From: Zea mays
Taxonomy: Eukaryota > Streptophyta > Magnoliopsida > Poales > Poaceae
DNA length: 64,000 nt
Direction: 5' to 3'
Assembly (NCBI RefSeq): GCF_902167145.1
Contig: NC_050097.1
Location: 112,129,982 to 112,193,981 of the forward strand
Shown piece after piece: positions 54,674 to 64,000 of the stretch. The position numbers and the translations under genes are program-made. Position 1 is the stretch's first letter. Each line of letters starts with the position of its first letter. The notes beneath the pieces are model-generated. The model saw nothing but the letters and a program-made list of their open reading frames with translations, did no database searches and was not told the origin of the DNA.

Positions 54674-55468
54674 TTGAAGGGAGTGTTAGCACTCGATTGG
54701 AGGCTTTCGTCGCACTTTTTTGCAAGGGGACCAGCCCTTCTCGGTTGCGTTTTGTTCCGGTGGGTGCGCGCGAGCGCACCCGCCGGGTGTAGCCCCCGAG
54801 GCCTCGGAGGAGTGGTTTGACTCCTCCGAGGTCTTAATGCCTCGCACAATGCTTCGGCTGGTCTGGTCGTTCCCTCATGCGAGCTGGCCGTAGCCCGGGT
54901 GTACGGTCGGGTCCCAAGCTCTCGGGCTGGTATGTTGACGCTATCAACGGTTTGGCCGAAGCCGGGTTTGCGAGAGCAGCCCCCGAGCCTCTGCACAGGG
55001 CGAGAGGGCGATCGGGGACAGACTCGACTTTTTACATACGCCCCTGCGTCGCCTTTCCGCAAGGAGGAGGGGGGAGAGCGCCATGCTGCCCTCGGTGGGC
55101 GCCGAACATGGTGTCTCCGGTGAGCTGCAGGCGGGTGATCCGAGCGGACGTCCGTGCCCCATTCGTTAGGGGTCGGCTAGAGGCCCAGAGGCGCGCCCAA
55201 AAGTACCTACGGGTGATCTGCCGGACCCGGTCCCCTGGCGACGGGGTCCAAGGACGCGATGCCTCCCTCTGATGGGATTCCGTTACAAGATCGTTCCTGC
55301 TGGTCTCGGAAATGTCATAGGGTACCTCGGGAGCGCAGCCCGAGCCTTGGTTATGTATTGAACGTACCCATGGTCATCCCTCGCTCTGTGTCTGAGGCGG
55401 CTATGAACCCTTCGGGGGCCAGCCTTCGAACCCCTGATCAGTAGTGGGCGCGGAGCCCGAGTAGCCTG

Positions 55469-58400
55469 TGTAACACCCCTGGTGTTACTATAACTAAAAC
55501 TTGAGCATGACATCATAGCATTGGCATTGCATATGTTTGATACACCTAGAGTGCATTCACTAGGCAAAAATTTCAAACAAGTTGTATTGTTTTAAGTGTT
55601 TTGCAACTAGAACCCTAGTTAAGGAACTTAACCCTAAATGGGGATTAAAGGGGTAAAACTTTACCCAAGTTGAGAAAACCAAAAGACTTTAGGGTAAAAG
55701 TCATAAAATAACCCTAAGAATAAACTTGAATCACTTTTTGTACCCCTGGGATGCCAGAAACCCTAATTGGAACCCTGAAAAACCCTAAACCAAACCCTAG
55801 GGGCTTCTGTGCAAAATTAGCCCACTTTTGGGCTAAAGTGCAAAAACCAAGCCAAATAGGTTTCTTAAGTCCCTTGGTTCACAAAAATGTGTACTTGAAA
55901 GCAAAACCCAAAGTTTTGGACTTAAATGCAAAATGGACCTTATTTGAGTTTTGCTCTAAGTCTGAAAATCAGTGAATGGGCTCAACTTTGGGACTTTGTA
56001 GCTTGCAAAGCATAGGGTTTTTGCCCTAGGTCACCACATCAAAGTTGAAGACCAATTATAGGAGAACAACTTTGCTTAAGGTTGTGAGCTTAGTTGTTAA
56101 GAAGAATTTAGAGAAAACCAAGCCTAAAGTTGGGTTGTCAGGCTGTTATGTCTGAATTTTCAGACTAGCAGTGAACTGACCTCGACTTCAAGCTAGGTTT
56201 TGAGCATAATCCAGTGCTCAAATATGTTCAAGTCCTATAGTCGAATTGTAGATGGTATATTGCTCTACACTATTGCTGCAGAGAGTTGGACTTGTTGCCA
56301 CATGAAATTGAGAGAAATAGGCGCTCCAAAGTGCTCTGTCAGGTGTTCTGATGGAGTCTTCCCATGGTACAGTACCCCGAGCTGATAAGGTCGCCAGCAA
56401 ACCGCCGCCGGTGGCTTTCCACTGTGATTCACGTCGCCGGCGTCACGATTCGCGCTCGGGTGTATGGATAACTTCGCGGCGTCAAAAGATCTTCACCGCC
56501 CATGCGCTGGACGTCACTCCGGTGACTCACCGCCGTCTTCCTCTACTGCTTTGCGGCTTGCGCGGATTACCTCGCCGGTGACCGCCGCCTCCCGGACATG
56601 TGCCGCGTGGCTTAGCCTTTCCACCGCACCACCGTGACTCCTCTAAGCTATCCCATCGTCGACGGGAAGCTCGCCACGCCATTTGCCACGAATTCACCGC
56701 ACCCAGGTTCTTCTTCACCTCCGGCCGCCAGCACTGCTCGGTCAAATTCGCCACCGCCGCTTACCCTCGCTATAAATTGAAGCCCCCGCTAGCTCCGCTA
56801 CGTCATCCAGCACCCAGCCACCAAGAATCGTCCTCAGTCGATCGCCAGTGAGTCCCAATTTCCGACTTCCCCCAAATCCCTCTCCGCCACCGTAAACCAC
56901 CCATCACCGCGGCCAGCCCTTTCCAGGTTAGTTCATCTCTCTCTCTCCCTTGTTTAAGCACCCTGGTTACTTAGTGATGCTCGCCGACCCACGCAATTGA
57001 ACTAGAAACCCTCTGGTCGCTGGGAACTTGGGATCGACGCCGCGGTTCTCGCCGTGAGCGTGGACAGTCCGTCCGCAGGGCGCTCTTGTGAAATTAGTGC
57101 GTGTTCCGAGCTCACCTTAGGTCCGTAAGGCCTCCCCGATGGTTAGTCCGGGCAGTCGTCGCCGGCCATGGCCGGTACAGAGCTCGTCGGTGATGAATGG
57201 GGAGCGCGCCGTGACCAGGGGTATTCGTGGAGAAGAATTAGAAACCCAAGGGCCTTTCTGCAATCCGTCAGTGACTTGAGAAAACAGTAAAAGAACCTGG
57301 TCGCAGTTAGTCTAAAGCGCAGGGACCTCTGCGCAAAACCGCCAGGGCGCGCGGGCACGCGGGCGCTTTCCTCCCTGGACCTGGGCCGCCTGGGCTCAGA
57401 ATCGGCCCAAGACTGTACAAGTTTCTCTTTTTCTTTTTGTTCCAGAGCCAAAACAATTATAGAAAAATGTAGAAAAATGCTAAAGTTGTGAAACCAATTT
57501 TCCTAGGTTTGTTATTTTCCATAGTATTTAATAAAAATAAGTTTGTGATTTTTAGTGAAAGTAAGAAATTTTAGGGTATTTAAAATGGTTAAAAGTATTG
57601 GTTATAGATTTTTAGAAAATAGTTGGTAAGTCCTAAAATGCCTAAAATTTTTATATGAGTGTTATATAATATTTAGAAGCCTTGGGTAGAGTTTGAATTG
57701 ATTTGGACCTTGTTTGATCACCAAACCCCAAAACACCCCCCCCTGCCCTATGAACTCCTTTACCGACTCCGGAAACCCTAAGTTCCCGGAACTCCGTGAA
57801 GGCAAGTTGTATTCAAGACATAACTAATAAGTTTATGTTGTCTTTGCATCCTCATGAGCATCCCATGGCATCCATTCTTATACTTATGTATGGTTATGAG
57901 TAGAACGTGAAGAAGAGGTAGAAGTCCCCGAAGAGCAAGTGCAACCACCTTTGGACACTCAGGCCGGGAATAGTTTCTACTTCGACATTTGTGGATCCGA
58001 GCCTGAATCACCTGTTAACGAAGGCAAGCCCCGGTGCATGCAACCCCTTTCCTTGAATTTTTAAATACTTTTCGCACACTTAAGTCTAGTGAAATGTGCA
58101 TTAAGTTCATAGGAGTTACTTGAAACCCTTTGATGCATTGCTTTCCTTGACATCCATACCTTTATAGATACTTCTGTGAAGTATCAAAATTATGATTTAC
58201 AAAAATGCTTAGCCTTGCTTAGATCTTGTGGATAGAAGTTGTCCTCAATTTAACCATGGAGAGGATAGCTTCTACCTGCAAGAATATTTTCATTTGGAGC
58301 AATAGTGGGATCTTACTGCAAAGCTCCCCGTGATGCTCTTTCATCCTAAGGAACAGACACATTCCTAAGGGTGGAAATACTTAAATGGAAACTTGGGGTA

Positions 58401-59484
58401 GGAACAGGTGATGTTCTACCCAGGTTGGTTAAGGATTAACGCGTATGTAGGCGTGCTGACCGAGGACCCTTTAACTGGTCACATGCCTCGTCATGGGTAA
58501 GCCTTGCCTCGGGCAGACTAAGGCCGGAATAAGACAACACGAGATGGGCGTGGAGCGGTGGCGAGAGTAGCGTGTACCCTCCGTGGCAAGAGGCTGGACG
58601 GTGGTGTATCTGTGCTCTCGGTCTGCGTGAACCTGATCCGGTCTTAAGAACCCCGGTGGCGGGTTGACATATGCAAGGGTTAAGTGCTACATATGTCGTG
58701 TGATTGGAGATCCTCAGCTGAGTATAATCGATTCGGATCGCCGTACCTTCGCGGTTATGAAGACTTGGTCACTTCCCTGCAACCTAGAGTCAGGATGTGA
58801 ACACAATGGATAAGAATGATGTTGTCTTGATGTGATGTGAAATTAGACTAGATGCAAATGGAGTCTATTAATACTTAACATGGCGTTAAAAGATTGAAAG
58901 TAAGGACTCACTTTAGTAAGCTACTTCTGCAAAAGTATAAGTTGATTTTGCTAAAGCCTCTCCTTGACTCCTATTTATCCAGCATACCCTTGAGAGTCTT
59001 TTCCTTAGTCGGGTAAGACTTGCTGAGTATTCCAAACTCAGGGTTTATCCCTTCGTTGTTTTTAGGTGAGGAAGTAGCAGACTTTTGCTGCTTCTGTGCT
59101 AAGGTGGTTCCCAACAAGGAAAACCAAGACTGAAGTGCGGGAGGACTTGGTCCTCCATCTAGGATCTTTTGTTTTTTGTCTTTCGGGAGAAGTTGGTGTC
59201 TCCCTGGTTTGTATTATATTACCTCTATGCACTCACTTTTAAGCTGGTCTGTAATAATATAACTCAAGCTTACTTTGAAATAAATGTAAGATTATGTAAT
59301 TCGCTTCCGCATTTCTTTATCTCCGATGTTCTGTAATGTCTACAAGATGGGTGAGACGTTCCTGGTAAGGTAAGGAAAGATACCGAACTTGTCAAGTAGT
59401 TCAGGGGCACCTACAGGGTTGTCTGATGTCTGTGAGACAAGGACAACTGTAGGTGGGCCTAATTACTTGGGAGGTTCCGTCACA
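55469..59484 (+). mobile_element. 4016-bp solo LTR (Tekay/Del-like gypsy) in Huck 2
   Basis: TGTAACACCCCTGG...GTTCCGTCACA flanked by perfect GCCTG duplications (55464-55468 and 59485-59489). No gag or pol similarity. A GC-rich zone (about 56340-57450) holds a TATA box (TATAAATT, 56771-56778) and a C/T-rich leader, and the remainder is AT-rich. The insertion splits the 76-bp repeat region of Huck 2. It is the youngest identifiable event in the right-hand nest. Superfamily from TSD length, ends and size; family not named. Confidence 0.85.
56771..56778 (+). promoter_or_regulatory. TATA box of the 4-kb solo LTR
   Basis: TATAAATT in 'cctcgctataaattgaagcc' followed by a C-rich leader. It would drive transcription rightward out of the LTR. 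Confidence 0.55.
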
Positions 59485-59768
59485 GCCTGAGGCGGCCGTT
59501 GAACCCTTTCGAGGGGCCGGCCTTCGAACCTCTGACCAGTAGTGGGTGTGGGGCCCACGTGCTCTGAGGCAGCTGTTGAACCCTTCTGAGGGGCCAGCCT
59601 TCGAACCTCTGATCAGTAGGAAGGCTCGGAGCCTGGTTCCTTCACGGGGAAGGATCCTTTTCGGGGTATCCCCCTTTCCCGGTCCCTGTTGCAAGAGAGA
59701 GAAAGAGGAAAAAAGGAAAAGGATACGGAATCGAACGACGTGGCATACCCTTTTTTTTGACGCGGTCA

Positions 59769-60563
59769 TTATGGCGAAGGCGAAGCGTCGTTCGCTTCTC
59801 CTGCCAGAGGCGCCGCCTGTCCCGCCGCGGAGTTAATGCGACGGGGCGAGTGGTTCGCGGGGCAGCCGTTGCGCGTGCGCGAGCCGTTCGAGGAACGGAA
59901 CACGGGCGCGTTGTCTTCACACCGTGGGAGAGGGTTCTCTCGCTGCCCCCGGATGAGACGTAAGCTTGGCTGACGACATGACCGCTGCTTCTGCCTCCCT
60001 ACCACCACCATTACTGCCGGCCCATTTTTGGTCGCGTTGACCGTTGTGCCAGGCTGGCGCCGCTGGGTCGTGCGCTGGGTCGCCTCGAGTCGGGTTATTG
60101 GTTCCACAGTCGAGGAGGCGTGGTGGTGGCGCAAGTGGCGGTGCAGTTGCATGCACGAAGCATTCGGCGCGCTGGTTGCATGACGCGTGGGTCTGGGCCT
60201 CCATGCCGAGCGTGTTGGGAGTCGGAGAAGCGCGCCCACTTGGCGCGGTTGCATGCCGCCTGCATGGCTGCCCGCCCTTTCGTCCGCTGGTCTGGGCAAA
60301 AGTGGAGAGCCGCTTGTAACCGCTGGGCGGTTGCACGCACCGCGCACGACGGTTTGGCTTCTTCTGCTCTGGGCCGGCTTGCATGACGTGTGGGACCCAG
60401 CCCCCGCGCCGTAGGGGAGGACCTTGAAGCGTGTTGGAGAAGACTCAGCCCACGATGGCTGGGGACACAAGTAGGGAGAGTCGCCTTTAAAAGGAGGGTG
60501 ACCCTCTTGGAAGGCGACCGTGTCTTTGCGCTCCCTCATGCATCGTGTCTTTCCACCTTCCAA
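59769..60563 (-). CDS. Huck 2 extra sense ORF, unknown product
   Basis: 264 codons, sense with respect to Huck 2, collinear with 28254-29132 of Huck 1 and ending at the equivalent stop (DASPSP). Substitutions are frequent but no frameshift interrupts the shared part. Low-complexity Arg/Pro/Ala composition; no domain seen. Confidence 0.3.
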   Translation of the reverse strand: MEGGKTRCMRERKDTVAFQEGHPPFKGDSPYLCPQPSWAESSPTRFKVLPYGAGAGSHTSCKPAQSRRSQTVVRGACNRPAVTSGSPLLPRPADERAGSHAGGMQPRQVGALLRLPTRSAWRPRPTRHATSAPNASCMQLHRHLRHHHASSTVEPITRLEATQRTTQRRQPGTTVNATKNGPAVMVVVGRQKQRSCRQPSLRLIRGQRENPLPRCEDNAPVFRSSNGSRTRNGCPANHSPRRINSAAGQAAPLAGEANDASPSP

Positions 60564-60870
60564 GCCCTCGGATGGGGGATATCCGCCGTCTTTCCGCTTC
60601 GTCGTCGGAGGAACGCAACTCCGCGGGAGTTGGTACCTTTCAGTCGTCGTTCGGCTTCAAGGATTTTCATCATGCAGCCCGGCTGCACCCCTCCGCCGGC
60701 GGTCACCCAAGATGGTGACCTCCAGTTCGATGGCGGGGGAGAGCGAACCGGGCCGCAGTCTCTGCCCCTCCCTCAGCCTCAAGGATTTTCATCACCAGGG
60801 CTGGGGAGGGGAGTGTGCCGAGTTGGGGTCGGCCCCTGCGTGGGCGGTGGCCTGCTCCTTCCCTCAGTGA
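60538..60870 (+). CDS. Huck 2 extra antisense ORF, unknown product
   Basis: ATG 60538 opens 110 codons (MHRVFPPSKPSDGGYPPSF...) on the strand opposite to Huck 2 pol. It matches the antisense ORF of Huck 1 (27794-28363). The TATA-like TTTAAAAGG at 60486-60494 is at the same spacing in both copies. Confidence 0.3.
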   Translation: MHRVFPPSKPSDGGYPPSFRFVVGGTQLRGSWYLSVVVRLQGFSSCSPAAPLRRRSPKMVTSSSMAGESEPGRSLCPSLSLKDFHHQGWGGECAELGSAPAWAVACSFPQ

Positions 60871-62599
60871 CCGGGGGGAAGGGCGGGAGTCGTCTGTGGC
60901 GCTGGCAGCTGCAGCGTGCCCGGCTCTCTAAGCCGAGCAGCTTCGGAGCCGCTCCCGGTGCCGCCTTCCGCCACGGCAGCTGGAAGAGGTTCCGCCGCCG
61001 ACGAGCTTGCCGGCGCCACCCGCAGACCGACCTCCAACTCTACGGCCTTCTGCCCGTCCTTGCCTCACGAGTTTGGGCACGGGCGGGGGCCTCCTGGCAG
61101 CAGCATTCGCCCTGAGGTCATTGCTGCTGCTGTTCGGCCCCCCAGAGCAGAAGTCTTCATCGTCGCCGCTGCTGGGGCGGGCGACGGCGAGCCGTTCGTC
61201 GGTCTTCTGTTGCTCCGCAGGCCCCCCAGTCGCGTGGGGTTGTTCGTACCTGCGGAGGTGGAACCGGAGTTCCGTTTGTAATGGCATTTCGAATGCCAGT
61301 GTTTTTGTTCATTGCGGCTGTCAAGGCCTAAACATGTATGTAATTTCGGCACGGAGCCGTGTTGTTTCCTCACTTTCGAGCACTAAGACTCGCCTGTTGG
61401 TTGTCTGAACCGCCTCACCAAGCGTGAGTCACCCCGTGTAAAGGTGACGAGTGAGGTATCCGTATCCCGGAGGCGTAGGAGTCCCTCGGCTCGGTCAGCC
61501 TTGTGTCCGAGGCTTCCCTTGCTTAGTTAGAGGAACCCCTCGGCCGCTCTTCGATGAGCCGAGGCCAGGGGTAGCGGTGCCAGCGCGAACAGAGGCAGAG
61601 TTGGCTCGAAAAGAAGACTAGGTTGGCCGGAGCCTGGCCGGGTCGTCCGTTAGCGGGACCGACGCCGGAATTGATCTGCCGAGGCCTCGAGCCGGGCTGA
61701 TGTCCTTGGGGGACAGCTGGCCGAGGCCCCGGGGTGACCGGCCGAGCCGCCTGCTCGGGCCGGATTCTCGGGGAAGACCCTGGCGGCGATGGCCCGGGCT
61801 TGGTGATGACGTTGTCCCTCAGGGCGGAGGCCCTTGGACCGCGTCGCCGTCCGAGGCTAGGTCGGACCTCGCCGAAGGTGTTGTCGACGCCGAGGGCGCT
61901 GCTGCTCCCTTTAGCCGTCAAGATCCGAGCCTGCAGGATCGGATTATCTTGTAGCGTGTGTTTTCTGCGGCCGCCGAGGCCGAAACACACCCTCGCCGTA
62001 TTGTAAAGCCGCGTCTCCTTTCCTCTTGTTTCGAGTATCTGGACTTTTTTGTCGGTAACAGAACTGTTTGTGCGAGCGAGAGTTGCTTCTCACGGAAGGT
62101 GATGAGTGAGGTATCCGTATCTTGGAGGCGTAGGAGTCCCTCGGCTCGGTCGGCCTTGCCGCTTACGCGCACTCTTACCCGTCCATGGGGTTCTGTCACG
62201 GACGCAGTCGAGAAGGCTCGAAGAATCGCTCTGGCAGAAGAGCTTCCGAACGTGAAGACTTGTTCGGTCCGCGGAATCACTTATCCGAACGTGAGTTACT
62301 TATGGCAGAAGGTGATGAGTGAGGTATCCGTATCCCGGAGGCGTAGGAGTCCCTCGGCTCGGTCAGCCTTGGCTGCTTACGTGTACTCTGTCGTTTTCAG
62401 GATCCACTTTCGAAGTAGTCGAAAAGCATGAAAGACATTCTGGCAGAAAAGATCTTTTTTCGAGGAAAATTTCGACGCAGAGGGGGTTCCCCCCTTTTAG
62501 CCCCCGAGGGAGGGTCAGGCTTTGCCGAGGCATGGCTGACCCTTCCTTGATGACTAAACTTTGCGTGGGAGCGAGGTATATGAACAACTTGAAAACATC
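60871..62599. other. Huck 2 non-pol region next to integrase
   Basis: The inverse of Huck 1 26074-27790. It contains the inverted copies of the roughly 55-bp direct repeats (near 61445, 62105 and 62310). No supported gene. Confidence 0.6.
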
Positions 62600-64000
62600 T
62601 TAAGGGTAGAAGCGACGTAGCTGTTGGATGTTCCAAGCGTTGCTGTAGACCTCGCCTTGACTATTGGCCAGCTTGTACGTTCCGGGCTTCAGAACTTTGG
62701 CGATGACGAACGGCCCCTCTCAGGGGGGCGTGAGCTTGTGTCGACCTCGGGCGTCTTGTCGCAGCCGAAGCACCAGGTCGCCCACCTGGAGGTCTCGGGA
62801 CCGGACCCCTCGGGCGTGGTAGCGTCGCATGGACTGCTGGTACCGCGCCGAGTGTAGTAAGGCCTTGTCCCGAGCCTCTTCCAGTTGGTCCAGCGAGTCT
62901 TCTCGACTAGCTTGGTTGCTTTGGTCGGCATAGGCCCTCGTCCTCGGGGAACCGTATTCCAGGTCTGTGGGCAAGATGGCCTCGGCCCCATAGACTAGAA
63001 AGAACGGCGTGAAGCCCGTGGCTCGGCTCGGTGTCGTCCTCAGGCTCCAGACCACCGAGGGGAGTTCCTTCATCCATCGCTTGCCGAACTTGTTGAGGTC
63101 GTTGTAAATTCGAGGCTTGAGTCCTTGTAGAATCATGCCGTTGGCACGCTCTACTTGCCCATTCGTCATGGGATGAGCCACAGCGGCCCAGTCCACCCGG
63201 ATGTGGTGATCCTCGCAGAAGTCCAGGAACTTTCTGCTGGTGAACTGGGTGTCGTTGTCGGTGATGATGGAGTTCGGGACCCCGAAACGATGGATGATGT
63301 TGGTGAAGAACGCCACCGCCTGCTCGGACCTGTTGCTGTTTAGGGGTCGGACCTCGATCCACTTGGAGAATTTGTCGATGGCGACCAACAGGTGCGCGTA
63401 GCCCTCGGGTGCCTTCTGCAAGGGGCCGACGAGGTCCAGACCCCACACAGCAAAAGGCCATGTGATGGGTATCGTCTGCAGAGCCTGAGCGGGCAGGTGG
63501 GTCTGCCTTGCATAGAACTGACACCCTTCGCAGGCGCGGACAATTCTAGTGGCGTCGGCCACCGCCGTTGGCCAGTAGAAACCTTGTTGGAAAGCATTTC
63601 CGACAAGGGCTCGAGGTGCTGCGTGGTGGCCGCAAGCCCCCGAGTGTATTTCTAGGAGGAGTTCCTGACCTTCGGTGGTGGAGATGCATCGCTGGAGGAT
63701 GCCTGAAGGGCTGCGGTGGTAAAGCTCCTTCCCTTCTCCCAGCAAGACGAACGACTTGGCGCGCCGCGCCAACCGCCGAGCTTCGGCTCGGTCGAGGGGT
63801 TGCTCTCCTCGGTGGAGATATTGCAGGTACGGGGTCTGCCAGTTTTGATCAGGCGTGACCCCGCTTTGCTCCCCCTCGACGTGCAGCGTCTCGCCCTCGG
63901 GGGCCGAGGGTACCTCGGACCGAACCGAGGGTGCCTCGGGCCGAGCCGAGGGTGCCTTGGACTGTGCCGAGGGTACCTCGAGCTGGGCCGAGGGTGCCTC
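62600..64000 (-). pseudogene. pol: Huck 2 pol: integrase and upstream spacer, partial
   Basis: On the minus strand: Pro/Glu heptad spacer (about 63888-64000), HHCC region (HSGACGHHAA; CEGCQFYARQ), integrase core (WGLDLVGPLQK; SIITDNDTQFTS; PMTNGQVERANG) and C-terminus ending ...RRFYP with TAA at 62600-62602. The catalytic-region motif reads DNDTQF where Huck 1 has DNGTQF, a change next to the catalytic Asp. A TGA at 62718-62720 replaces the Trp of PPWEGP seen in Huck 1. The frame is otherwise open across the visible part, which continues past the window end. Confidence 0.85.

Larger units (their letters stand above)
53266..64000 (-). mobile_element. Huck-like retrotransposon 2, minus strand, right end outside window
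   Basis: On plus it starts with the inverse LTR end TGTCGGTGTTTCGAG, then LTR, PPT, the non-pol 3' region and pol C-terminus, all inverted relative to Huck 1. The left duplication is GGTAC (53261-53265); its partner is outside. It lies in the Tat-type 5' LTR and is itself interrupted by a solo LTR at 55469-59484. Pol is open except for one TGA at 62718-62720. Confidence 0.88.

Noticed and set aside
56340..57450. GC-rich block resembling a gene 5' end
   Set aside because: Bounded within a solo LTR with exact target duplications; similar blocks occur in the other long LTRs.

Overview
The window looks like a piece of a large grass nuclear genome, most likely maize (Zea mays). It is almost entirely nested LTR retrotransposons of maize type (Opie/Ji-like Sireviruses, Huck-like Tat-lineage gypsy elements, very long solo LTRs) around one intact-looking cellular gene. 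There are no bacterial features. Family names are from recognition, not from a database search.

Left third (1-16935): a plus-strand Opie/Ji-type Ty1/copia Sirevirus (1-13813, left end cut by the window) with decayed gag and pol. A 4550-bp solo LTR sits in its RNase H (target duplication ATAAT) and a 625-bp solo LTR sits in its 3' LTR (target duplication GGTGT). It inserted into the LTR of an older gypsy element, whose LTR end, primer-binding site and leader follow (13814 to about 14560). Degraded LTR-like sequence fills the space to about 16.2 kb.

Centre (16936-35247): an old solo LTR of about 4.2 kb is split by a complete 14121-bp Huck-like element (17835-31955, duplication CTAGG). Both Huck LTRs, PBS, gag, pol, a long non-pol 3' region and the PPT are visible. 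Its two LTRs differ by 112 bp, exactly two copies of a 56-bp internal tandem repeat.

Gene island (35248-41638): AT-rich intergenic DNA with CACTA-like 'ctttgccgagtgt' repeats, then one cellular gene, a two-exon BTB/NPH3-family protein (38579-40584, plus strand, 638 codons), then a broken double zinc-knuckle fragment.

Right third (41639-64000): a four-deep nest. A minus-strand Sirevirus is invaded by a minus-strand Tat-type gypsy element (43731-). That element is invaded by a second, minus-strand Huck (53266-), which carries a 4016-bp solo LTR (55469-59484, duplication GCCTG). The Tat-type element has lost nearly all of gag and has a 128-bp Tourist-like MITE in pol. It also carries, on the strand opposite to pol, a decayed gene-like unit with its own TATA box, a long ORF, a coiled coil and two GT-AG intron-like intervals. 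This antisense unit is the most interesting structure in the window.
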